Positions 1-6,264 of a stretch of 22,601 bases of DNA are shown piece after piece. Position 1 is the first letter of the stretch, and every line of letters begins with the position of its first letter. The notes beneath the pieces are model-generated. The model had not been told where the DNA came from. It made no database searches and was given only the letters and a program-made list of their open reading frames with translations. Both the position numbers and the translations under genes were made by a program. The stretch comes from Deinococcus aquatilis DSM 23025 (lineage in GTDB: Bacteria > Deinococcota > Deinococci > Deinococcales > Deinococcaceae): contig NZ_KB899759.1 of the NCBI RefSeq assembly GCF_000378445.1, positions 1 to 22,601 on the forward strand, in the 5' to 3' direction.

Positions 1-226
1 GAGGGTGCACGGTGGTTTCATGCACGCCCCAGTCGTCGCCAAGATGCGCGAAAGTGCGGTACTCGCGCCAGAATTCCAGGGTCATCAGCAGCTGTTCAGC
101 CACGCTCAGCGCGGCTGGGCGGCCAGATTTCTTCTTCCGCCCTTCGCGTTCATTCAGCACTGCTTCCATCTCGGCGAAGGTTTCCGGATAGACCCCGGTG
201 CGTCGCCGAAACTGCTTGCGGTTCAT
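1..226 (-). CDS. IS5-family transposase, N-terminal fragment
   Basis: Partial gene running off the left edge; about 75 N-terminal residues are visible from the ATG at 226, with an in-frame stop shortly upstream fixing the start region. The protein begins MNRKQFRRRTGVYPETF and continues through a lysine-rich stretch into GRPAALSVAEQLLMTLEFWR and HLGDDWGVHETTVH. This is the helix-turn-helix N-terminus typical of IS5-group DDE transposases (HTH_Tnp_4 type followed by DDE_4). It would bind the IS ends and catalyse transposition; the catalytic domain is outside the window. Family assignment rests on remembered motif similarity. Confidence 0.8.
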   Translation of the reverse strand, partial: MNRKQFRRRTGVYPETFAEMEAVLNEREGRKKKSGRPAALSVAEQLLMTLEFWREYRTFAHLGDDWGVHETTVHP

Positions 227-295
227 CTTTAGCGTGCGTGTCAGACGATCTTGCTCCACCCTGCCAGCTTAGCCCACGACTTTCGCAAGAGGTCT
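1..295 (-). mobile_element. IS5-like insertion sequence, partial (left window edge)
   Basis: The end of an insertion sequence cut by the window edge. It contains the start of a minus-strand transposase (226 downward) and a short leader. Read on the minus strand, the element appears to begin near 295 with AGACCTCTTGCGAAAG, which resembles the terminal repeats of IS5-group elements as I remember them. Base composition becomes AT-richer just outside (296-400). The outer boundary is inferred, because the matching terminal repeat lies outside the window. Confidence 0.6.
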
Positions 296-508
296 ATTGT
301 GTCATGGTGCCTCCGATCAAGAAGATAGCATCTAGATTGCATTTTTCTTCGTTCTGTATTGGGCTAAATTTTTTGATGCGCTCAGCCTTCACCTCTCCAG
401 AGCAAGAGTGCGGCCGACTCGAGATGGTTGTCCTGTGAAGTATGGCCTAAGCGCTCCGACAGAGGGGGTGCATATGTGGACACCACTGGGCTTTGGTGCC
501 TGAAGCGG
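296..508. other. AT-rich intergenic stretch
   Basis: No convincing gene. The stretch is noticeably AT-richer than its surroundings up to about 400 (runs such as ATTTTTCTTCG and AAATTTTTTGATG). It lies between the IS end and the 3' end of the lipoprotein gene. It was searched for copies of the transposon-end repeat seen at 9096-9382 and none was found. Confidence 0.5.
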
Positions 509-1063
509 CTACTTCGGCTTCGCGGTCGCTCCCGAGGCGCCCACCACAATCTGGAAGGGGTAGTTCTTGTAGCTGAAGGTGCCAGGGCGCACGGGCTGGC
601 GCACCGTGCTGGCGCCAGGGCCATTGGCGCCGACATTGCAGACCGAACCGATGCCTGCTGCCTGAATCTTGGGCCCATGCTGCCCGACAATTTCCCCGGA
701 GGTGCTCTTGAACAGCAGATCACCCGACTTCAGCGGCCTTGCTGGGTAGGTTGTGACGTCCAGAAAGTGCTGACCGGTGCGCTTGTCTTGGTGGTAGGTT
801 CCGTGGACGCATGTGGCGGTAATCACCGACTTGCTGAACGAGGTGATTGTGGTGATGCCAAAGAGGGTGTGGCGCTGTTCGCCGTCAACCTGTCGCTGCA
901 GGTCGATGTTCTGGTATGTCGGCTTGGTCCTCAGCAAAGAGAGGTAGGCGACGCCAGGGAGCCGGTTGGCCTGCTCGTGGTTCGGGACTTCTTCAAAAGA
1001 AGCCGCAGTCGCCGAGGTGCAACTGCCCAGCACCAACAGGGCCATCAGGGACTTGGGAGGCAT
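509..1063 (-). CDS. Small predicted lipoprotein, unknown function
   Basis: 184 residues. The N-terminus MPPKSLMALLVLGSC ends in a lipobox-like L-G-S-C, so Cys15 is the likely lipidated residue after signal peptidase II cleavage and the protein would be anchored in an envelope membrane. The rest has no domain I recognise. It is polar and moderately rich in Gly and Thr, with two further cysteines (in TATCVHGTY and GSVCNVG) that could form a disulfide. The ATG has no Shine-Dalgarno sequence but lies 6 nt after TACACT, a leaderless arrangement. It is divergent from the HNH gene, with about 98 bp between the start codons. It may be transposon cargo or resident DNA. A long plus-strand frame over the same DNA lacks a recognisable protein and is treated as a shadow. 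Confidence 0.65.
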   Translation of the reverse strand: MPPKSLMALLVLGSCTSATAASFEEVPNHEQANRLPGVAYLSLLRTKPTYQNIDLQRQVDGEQRHTLFGITTITSFSKSVITATCVHGTYHQDKRTGQHFLDVTTYPARPLKSGDLLFKSTSGEIVGQHGPKIQAAGIGSVCNVGANGPGASTVRQPVRPGTFSYKNYPFQIVVGASGATAKPK

Positions 1064-1069
1064 GGGGGC

Positions 1070-1075
1070 AGTGTA
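1070..1075 (-). promoter_or_regulatory. -10 box of a leaderless promoter (lipoprotein gene)
   Basis: Minus strand reads TACACT, then GCCCCC, then the ATG at 1063. A TANNNT box 6 nt before the start codon would place transcription start at or next to the A of ATG. No Shine-Dalgarno sequence is present. Confidence 0.55.
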
Positions 1076-1149
1076 GGGAGGGGGGGCGGTGCCCCGAACC
1101 TGCGTCCGCGGGCAAGCGAACTTGCGCAGACGCCAGGCCTTCTGCTCGG

Positions 1150-1155
1150 TAATCT
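1150..1155 (+). promoter_or_regulatory. -10 box of a leaderless promoter (HNH gene)
   Basis: TAATCT, then GATGCG, then the GTG start at 1162: the same TANNNT-N6-start spacing as on the opposite strand at 1070-1075. It supports GTG 1162 as the real start. Confidence 0.55.
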
Positions 1156-1161
1156 GATGCG

Positions 1162-2070
1162 GTGAACGCGCCGAGCTTTCCCCCGGGAGACTTTCCCTGC
1201 GTGCTGCTGACCATCCGGGTCACGGACAACGCCTACGCGGATAGCGACGACGCCTACGTCTACCCGGCCCGCTACCGCGCGGCGCTGGCTCCCCTCGAAG
1301 CCGGGCAGCCCATGCTCGCCCTGATCTACGAGCCACGCCATGGCGGCGGGCGAATGGCTTATGTGGCTTGGGCGCTGCTCACCACGCCCCCCCAGCCCAT
1401 AGGAAAGGGCCGGGGCGGGCAGCAGGCCTGGCGGGTGCGCTACGACGGCGGATTGATTCCGTTGCCGCGTGCGGTAGCGCAAGAAGAAGGCGGGCAGGTC
1501 TTCGAAACCCTACTACGCGGCGTGCCGAGAGAACTGCGGGGGCCAGCGCAGCGTGGGATGTCCGTCCGTGCGTTGGTCTGGGATGACTTCTGTGCGGTGC
1601 TGAGGATCGCCGGGCTGATTCCGCGAGCGCTGGACACCCAGGTAGGTTCCGTGGAAGATATGGGACGCCAGCGGGTGGCCGTCGAGCGTCTGGTGCGCGA
1701 CCGCGGATTCCGGTTGCGCGTGCTTTCCGCTTATGGCTGGCGCTGCGCGGTCACCGGATGGTCGGCGCCGCCTGACCTGTCACACACCCTGCTGGACGCG
1801 GCGCACCTGGTATCGGTGGCGCAGGGGGGCAGCGACGGCGTGCGGAACGGTCTGGCCCTGACCCCCACGGTCCACCGGCTGTTCGACGCGGGGATGGTCA
1901 ATTTCGCTTTTGAGGACGGGCTGTGGCGCCTGCAGCGCCACCCATCTCTGGATCACCTGCGTCTGGAAGGTGCTGGCAGCCGACTAGAACTGGCTCATGG
2001 GCAGCCACTGATCTTGCCCAGTGATCGGCGGTTGTGGCCCGAGGTGGGCGCAGTCGGTCAATCTGCCTGA
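1162..2070 (+). CDS. HNH endonuclease, possible modification-dependent restriction enzyme
   Basis: 302 residues from a GTG start chosen because a TAATCT -10 box lies exactly 6 nt upstream and no ribosome-binding site exists. The C-terminal half carries an HNH nuclease core: RCAVTGW (one metal/zinc Cys), LLDAAHLVSVAQGG (the catalytic-His region), then DGVRNGLALTPTVHRLFDAGM (the N and H of the motif). This matches the restriction-type HNH family whose core reads CAVTG..DAAHI..W..G...NGL.L...H..FD. The N-terminal ~110 residues (YVYPARYRAAL, GQPMLALIYEP, RMAYVAWALL) look like a PUA/EVE-type base-recognition domain, but that is inference. Such fusions cut DNA bearing modified bases. It lies close to the Tn7-like operon, convergent with its last genes, so it could be defence cargo. 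Confidence 0.75.
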   Translation: MNAPSFPPGDFPCVLLTIRVTDNAYADSDDAYVYPARYRAALAPLEAGQPMLALIYEPRHGGGRMAYVAWALLTTPPQPIGKGRGGQQAWRVRYDGGLIPLPRAVAQEEGGQVFETLLRGVPRELRGPAQRGMSVRALVWDDFCAVLRIAGLIPRALDTQVGSVEDMGRQRVAVERLVRDRGFRLRVLSAYGWRCAVTGWSAPPDLSHTLLDAAHLVSVAQGGSDGVRNGLALTPTVHRLFDAGMVNFAFEDGLWRLQRHPSLDHLRLEGAGSRLELAHGQPLILPSDRRLWPEVGAVGQSA

Positions 2071-2269
2071 AAGCCCGGCCCCAGGGCTGAACGCCGCGTC
2101 CCCGAATGTTCGGTGAGGGTCTTCTTTCCGCCTGGAAAGCGGCGGTCGTCGATCGGCATCACCAGCCCCAAATCAGGCGGGGAGCACCGCCAGGCGCCGC
2201 GGTATCACGAAGACCACGGCCTTCAACTGGATGTTCTGGGTTGCCACGTCCTGCCCCACCGGGCCACCG

Positions 2270-2575
2270 TCAGTCGTACTCCCAGGCGAACGCCATGGAG
2301 TAGCCGGCCGCCGCTTGCACTTCAAAGTGCTCGATGGCCATGGGGGTGAAGTAGCCGCGCAGCAGGCCCGGGCTGACGCCCTCGTGGATCGTCACTTCTG
2401 AGCTCAGCAGCACCCAGGCCAGCGGGTCATGGGCATAGAACACGTTCCCAAAAGCCTCTTCTGCCAAGTTCAGACTGGTGGCCGGGGTCACCAGCAGCAG
2501 CTGCAGGGTCGGCTCCCCTGGGGTGACCACGCGCAACGACAGCGTGTAGGTTCGGCAGCGCGGGTCGCTCCTCAT
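2270..2575 (-). CDS. Small protein of unknown function, second of a related pair
   Basis: 101 residues from ATG 2575. The start codon overlaps the stop of the preceding gene (ATGA), so the two are probably translationally coupled. No known domain was recognised. The segment LQLLLVTPATSLNLAEEAFGNVFYAHD closely parallels a segment in the upstream neighbour (LQVLVTSAQSKEQAIEVFGNAFYCGE), so the two proteins appear to be diverged tandem duplicates. The C-terminus contains GYFTPMAIEHFEVQAAAG. No signal peptide or membrane segment is evident. It is the last gene of the minus-strand operon that starts with tnsAB, followed by about 200 bp before the convergent HNH gene. It may be transposon cargo; function cannot be assigned. 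Confidence 0.6.
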   Translation of the reverse strand: MRSDPRCRTYTLSLRVVTPGEPTLQLLLVTPATSLNLAEEAFGNVFYAHDPLAWVLLSSEVTIHEGVSPGLLRGYFTPMAIEHFEVQAAAGYSMAFAWEYD

Positions 2576-2859
2576 TTCAGGTCGCAAGAACAACGCAGGT
2601 GCTCGGAGACCCAGGCCAGAGTGTCCCACTGATCCAGCGCACCCGTTGTGCACCTGTGCTGCCACGTTTCGCGGGCCACACCCTGCCGCATCCTTGGCCA
2701 GCAGGGGTGCGGCTGCCGCTCTCCACAGTAAAAAGCGTTCCCGAATACCTCGATTGCCTGCTCTTTGCTCTGCGCAGAGGTCACCAGCACCTGCATCAGC
2801 ACACTCGCGCCGGTGGTCCAATGATTCAAAGACACTGGGTAGACCGCGAACCCGCCCAT
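2572..2859 (-). CDS. Small protein of unknown function, first of a related pair
   Basis: 95 residues from ATG 2859, preceded by AAGGAGG at a short spacing; a GTG 48 nt further upstream is in frame but lacks such a site. It begins MGGFAVYPVSLNHW and contains LQVLVTSAQSKEQAIEVFGNAFYCGE, similar to its downstream neighbour, then a Cys/Trp-rich tail. It lies 61 nt after the nuclease gene and ends in a 4-nt ATGA overlap with the next gene. The pair could form a heteromer, but that is inference. No family was recognised. Confidence 0.6.
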   Translation of the reverse strand: MGGFAVYPVSLNHWTTGASVLMQVLVTSAQSKEQAIEVFGNAFYCGERQPHPCWPRMRQGVARETWQHRCTTGALDQWDTLAWVSEHLRCSCDLK

Positions 2860-2920
2860 ACCCCTCCTTCTCCAGAGGTGGATCACTCCGCATCCGAACG
2901 TGCCCACCAGCAGGGCGAAC

Positions 2921-4060
2921 TCAGGTGGCGAAAAAGCTGCCGCCTGCCGCGGCCAGGCGGCAGATCAGGCGAACCCGCGCGTCCCCAGGGTTCCAGTCGC
3001 CCTGCAGGATGTCCCGAGGGGACTCGCCGCGCAGCGTGTAGCGGGCCCGCTCGAACCACTGACGGACACCGTCATCGTTATGGGTTAGGCGCAGGTTCAT
3101 GACGATTTCGAGCAGCGTGGCCCGCCGGTCCCTCCGTGCCTCTCCCCCGCTCCTTCCGAGAATCGCGTTCAGCATCGGCTCGCCCAGCAGGGCATCCAGT
3201 TCATCGCTCTGGGGCAGGGAGTCAGCCACGTCCTGTTCACTCGGTTGGCTCCAGAACGCCTCATACAAAGCGGGATGACAGGCTTTACTAAAGGTGGCGT
3301 CTCGTAATGCGCCCCGCAGCCGCCAATGCAGCAGGGCGCGCAGCATGCCCTCACTGGGCGGCTGTGCTTCACAGGTCCACAGGCGGAGCAGCGGCAGGCC
3401 AGAGACCCTGAGAATGCGGTCTTTGCGCACGTCTCGTTCCAGCTGTGGGCTGCGTTCATGCTGCGGGCCATCCAGTTCCAGGACCAGCAATGGCCGCTCG
3501 GTCAGGGCGTGTTCCACGACCAAGTCCACGTGAACGCTGGCGTTGGCCAGGAAGGCCCGATCCCCCTCGTCGAGCAGGGTGTTCATGACCTGAACATCCA
3601 GCACCTGGCGCAGGGGCACCCGGGGCCGAAGCACGTGGGGCGCGAACACTTCCCGGCAGACCTGACGCAGCACCCGCTCTCCGGCATTTGGGCCGGAGCA
3701 CCGCACTGTCTGGTCGCTTCTCAGCACCGCCCGCGCCCCGACCACTGAGTTCAGGTCGCGCTGCACCCGCGCCCGCAGCTCTTCCAGCAGCGTGCAGCGC
3801 CCGGACAGGAGTTGCACCATTCCAGCGGCCGCCAGAGCGGCCAGGCGAACCTGAAGTTCACTCTCCGAGAGATCAAGTGCACCCGCCAGTGTTCCCAGAT
3901 CGGCGCTGCCCCCGTGGGCCTCCAGCACCAGGAGGATGTGCCGGTCTCCCGGCACCAGTTCGGGGTAGCGCACCACCGGGTGGGGCGTGGGCTTAGGGGT
4001 GAGCAGCCGCAGACCCTCCGGGTGCAGTGCGGTGGACAGGTTCCTGCGCTCTGCGGTCAT
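2921..4060 (-). CDS. PD-(D/E)XK nuclease (DUF2726/DUF559-like) encoded in the transposition operon
   Basis: 379 residues. The ATG overlaps the stop of tniQ by 4 nt (ATGA), implying translational coupling. Residues ~32-95 resemble a winged helix (HILLVLEAHGGSADLGTLAGAL, LSESELQVRLAALAAAGMVQLL). Residues ~145-230 show the nuclease core of DUF2726/Vsr-like proteins: PLRQVLDV, VHVDLVVE (Asp179), LLVLELDGPQH (Glu195, Asp197), then LERDVRKDRIL and GLPLLRLW. This is the usual D...E-x-D-G...H order of PD-(D/E)XK enzymes. The C-terminal 150 residues are unassigned. Its place directly after tniQ is where Tn7-type elements carry accessory targeting or cleavage genes. Because the TnsA domain of this element has lost its catalytic residues, this protein might supply second-strand cleavage; that is a hypothesis. 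It could instead be cargo such as a defence nuclease. Confidence 0.75.
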   Translation of the reverse strand: MTAERRNLSTALHPEGLRLLTPKPTPHPVVRYPELVPGDRHILLVLEAHGGSADLGTLAGALDLSESELQVRLAALAAAGMVQLLSGRCTLLEELRARVQRDLNSVVGARAVLRSDQTVRCSGPNAGERVLRQVCREVFAPHVLRPRVPLRQVLDVQVMNTLLDEGDRAFLANASVHVDLVVEHALTERPLLVLELDGPQHERSPQLERDVRKDRILRVSGLPLLRLWTCEAQPPSEGMLRALLHWRLRGALRDATFSKACHPALYEAFWSQPSEQDVADSLPQSDELDALLGEPMLNAILGRSGGEARRDRRATLLEIVMNLRLTHNDDGVRQWFERARYTLRGESPRDILQGDWNPGDARVRLICRLAAAGGSFFAT

Positions 4061-5451
4061 GACTGAACCTCCTCCAGGGTGCGGGCAGCCTGCTGCACCC
4101 CCAGCTGCCAGAGCGTGGAGGTGTGCCTGCTGCCCAGGCGCTCGAGGACGCGGACGGTTTCGGGCGCCATGAGGGCTTCGCGGGTCTCCTGGGCCCAGAC
4201 GGGCGCCTCGGGCCCGGCGGGCAGATCCTCCAGCAGCCGGTCGATCAGCCCGTCGAGATGACCGTCCTGGGCCAGGCGGCGCACCCGGCGGTTCATGGTC
4301 GGGGAGCTCACTGGCCCTTTCCAGCCGCGCTCATGTGTTCCCAGCCAGTGACGCGTCAGAAAGGCTTCCAGCGCCTCACGGTGCCCCTTGCGCCCACCGC
4401 GGCCACCCCCGGTGTGCCCTTCAGGCGGCAGGGCACTTCTGGCGCGTGCCCACTGCGCATTCGTGAACCGGTAAGGGCCAGGGGTGAGGCTGACCAAGCG
4501 CCGCGCATGGGGGCGCCGGGAGAGGCTGTCGGTGATCACGTTGCTGAACCACTCCGGCACCTCCCGGCGGGGCACCCGGGCGAGCACCTGCAGGGCCCCT
4601 ATCCCCCGTTCCCGCAGGCGCTCCACGCAGGGCACCAGGCCGCCGGCCATCAACGCTCCGGTGGCGGTCATCATGGGCAGGCGCTGCTCGACCGGCGCGA
4701 ACTCCGGGCGCCACTTCCGGGCCTGCGCCGCCTCCGGGGGCAGGTGCAGGCGGGAGAGGCATTCCACCACGCCCTGCACCTCGTGGCCGCTCAGGGTCAG
4801 CTCACCCCAACGGGCCTGGCCGGTGTACGCCGCACCCTGCAGCAGGCCCTGCAGGAACAGGGCCGCTTTCAGGCCAGGAGGCTCGAGGGGCGCCGGAGCC
4901 GTGAGGGGCTGACGGCACCCGCTGCACAGCTCCGGGTGGTACGGCGCCGGCAAGTGCCGCCCCCGGTCGCTCAGGTGCGCCCGGATATGACTGACCGGGG
5001 CGCTGCACCGGGCACAGTGATCGACCAGCGGCGTGCCGTGACGCTCGCACATCACCGTGGTGGTCAGGCGCCAGGCGCGCACCAGGACTCCGCCTTCTGC
5101 CAGGCAGTGGGGGCAGACCGGATGACCCCGGGCGCCGGCAGCGCGGGTGTGGCGGTCCACATGCAGCAGGAATCGGTTCAGGGCGTTGGGGTCGGCTTCC
5201 CCGTGCAGGCGGCCCATCAGGGGCCGCAGGGTGGTCTCCTCCAGCCGGGCCTGGGGGAGCCCGGTGGCGGCCGCCAGCACCTTCAATCCGGCGGAGGTCG
5301 CGTTGCGGTCGGGGTCGCGGCGCCAGAGGGTGGGCAACCCCAGCAGGGGCGGCAGCCGCGTGGGCCTCAGGGCATTGGCGAGGGCGAGGCGAATCAGGAA
5401 GCTGGTCAGCAGCTCGTCTTCGCGGGGTGGGGGGAAGGCGGGAAGCGTCAT
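4057..5451 (-). CDS. tniQ: TniQ/TnsD-family target-selection protein
   Basis: 464 residues. The N-terminus (PAFPPPREDELLTSFLIRLALANAL) is the characteristic TniQ opening. Zinc-binding pairs follow: CPHC (Cys113/116), MCERH (Cys135/His138), CARC (146/149) and CSGC (176/179). TniQ/TnsD proteins recognise or mark the target site and recruit the TnsC-like ATPase. The long C-terminal half (residues ~200-464) suggests a TnsD-like DNA-binding role rather than the short TniQ found in CRISPR-associated transposons, and no CRISPR array or Cas gene is present. The start overlaps the tnsC stop and the stop overlaps the next start, both by ATGA, so the genes form a tightly coupled block. Confidence 0.88.
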   Translation of the reverse strand: MTLPAFPPPREDELLTSFLIRLALANALRPTRLPPLLGLPTLWRRDPDRNATSAGLKVLAAATGLPQARLEETTLRPLMGRLHGEADPNALNRFLLHVDRHTRAAGARGHPVCPHCLAEGGVLVRAWRLTTTVMCERHGTPLVDHCARCSAPVSHIRAHLSDRGRHLPAPYHPELCSGCRQPLTAPAPLEPPGLKAALFLQGLLQGAAYTGQARWGELTLSGHEVQGVVECLSRLHLPPEAAQARKWRPEFAPVEQRLPMMTATGALMAGGLVPCVERLRERGIGALQVLARVPRREVPEWFSNVITDSLSRRPHARRLVSLTPGPYRFTNAQWARARSALPPEGHTGGGRGGRKGHREALEAFLTRHWLGTHERGWKGPVSSPTMNRRVRRLAQDGHLDGLIDRLLEDLPAGPEAPVWAQETREALMAPETVRVLERLGSRHTSTLWQLGVQQAARTLEEVQS

Positions 5452-6263
5452 TCGACGAACCGGATGTTGAAAAGCTTACGCGCGGCCTTCAGCGTGGTCA
5501 GGGTCAGGTGGCCGTGTTCGGTCAGGGTGTTCTCGATCAGGTCGAGCATCCAGCCCAGGACGCCCCGGGTCTCCCCCAGGACGTACTCGACGAGGGAGTC
5601 GTGAATCTGCGCGCCATCGACGCCCGCGATATAGGCCATGATCTGACGGATATGAACTGGTTCCGTGACCCGGGGCAGGGTCCCCAACTGGGTGTTGAAG
5701 CGGCTGGCCAGCTGCGGGTCACGCTTCAAGTCGTCCTCGAGCTTGCGGATGCCGATGGGCACGACTGTCAGCTTATGGTTCATCAGCTGCTTGATCGTGA
5801 TCAGGAAGGCGTCGCCGCGCCCTTTGGTCCGGGTGCAGTCGTGGAACTCATCGAGAAAAATCAGGCCCAGCTCGACCTGATAGGCGAGCCGATAGAACCG
5901 CTTCATTCGGTCGTTGTGGGTGCCTCTGGCGGGGTCGGGTGCGCCGATCGCTTCCAGGAGCGCGGTGCTGAAATCCTCGATCCGGGGGTGATCGGGCATG
6001 AAGATCTTGATGGCGGGATAGACCATGCCAATCTCACCTCTGTAAGGGGGGTAAAGCCGCAGGTACTCTTCGGCCAGCACGGACTTTCCACTGTGCGCTT
6101 CTCCGATGATGGCGATGGAGGTCGCGCGGTGGCGGACCGGATCGGTGGCCAGCTGGCGCAGGCGCTCAAGCAGCTTCACGCGGAACGGCTCGGGGTACCA
6201 CAGGCTCTCACGGCGGTTGATGATGGCGTGCCGGGCGTCCGGGAGCGGGGCGCTGTCCGGCAT
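5448..6263 (-). CDS. tnsC: TnsC/TniB-family AAA+ ATPase
   Basis: 271 residues from ATG 6263, which lies one base past the tnsAB stop; longer in-frame extensions would run inside tnsAB and look like out-of-frame translation. Walker A is GEAHSGKS (residues ~54-61) and Walker B is LIFLDEFHD (~134-142). Sensor-like VVPIGIRKLEDD and the arginine-containing DPQLASRFNT follow, as in the TniB group. These ATPases form filaments on target DNA, are recruited by TniQ and activate the transposase. The length is typical of TniB. The upstream GAGG is a modest ribosome-binding site; coupling to tnsAB is likely. The stop overlaps the tniQ start. Confidence 0.9.
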   Translation of the reverse strand: MPDSAPLPDARHAIINRRESLWYPEPFRVKLLERLRQLATDPVRHRATSIAIIGEAHSGKSVLAEEYLRLYPPYRGEIGMVYPAIKIFMPDHPRIEDFSTALLEAIGAPDPARGTHNDRMKRFYRLAYQVELGLIFLDEFHDCTRTKGRGDAFLITIKQLMNHKLTVVPIGIRKLEDDLKRDPQLASRFNTQLGTLPRVTEPVHIRQIMAYIAGVDGAQIHDSLVEYVLGETRGVLGWMLDLIENTLTEHGHLTLTTLKAARKLFNIRFVE

Positions 6264-6264
6264 C

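Noticed and set aside
296..2300. Left end of the Tn7-like element
   Set aside because: No reverse-complement copies of the end repeat (TTGAGCGGGC read backwards) were found here.
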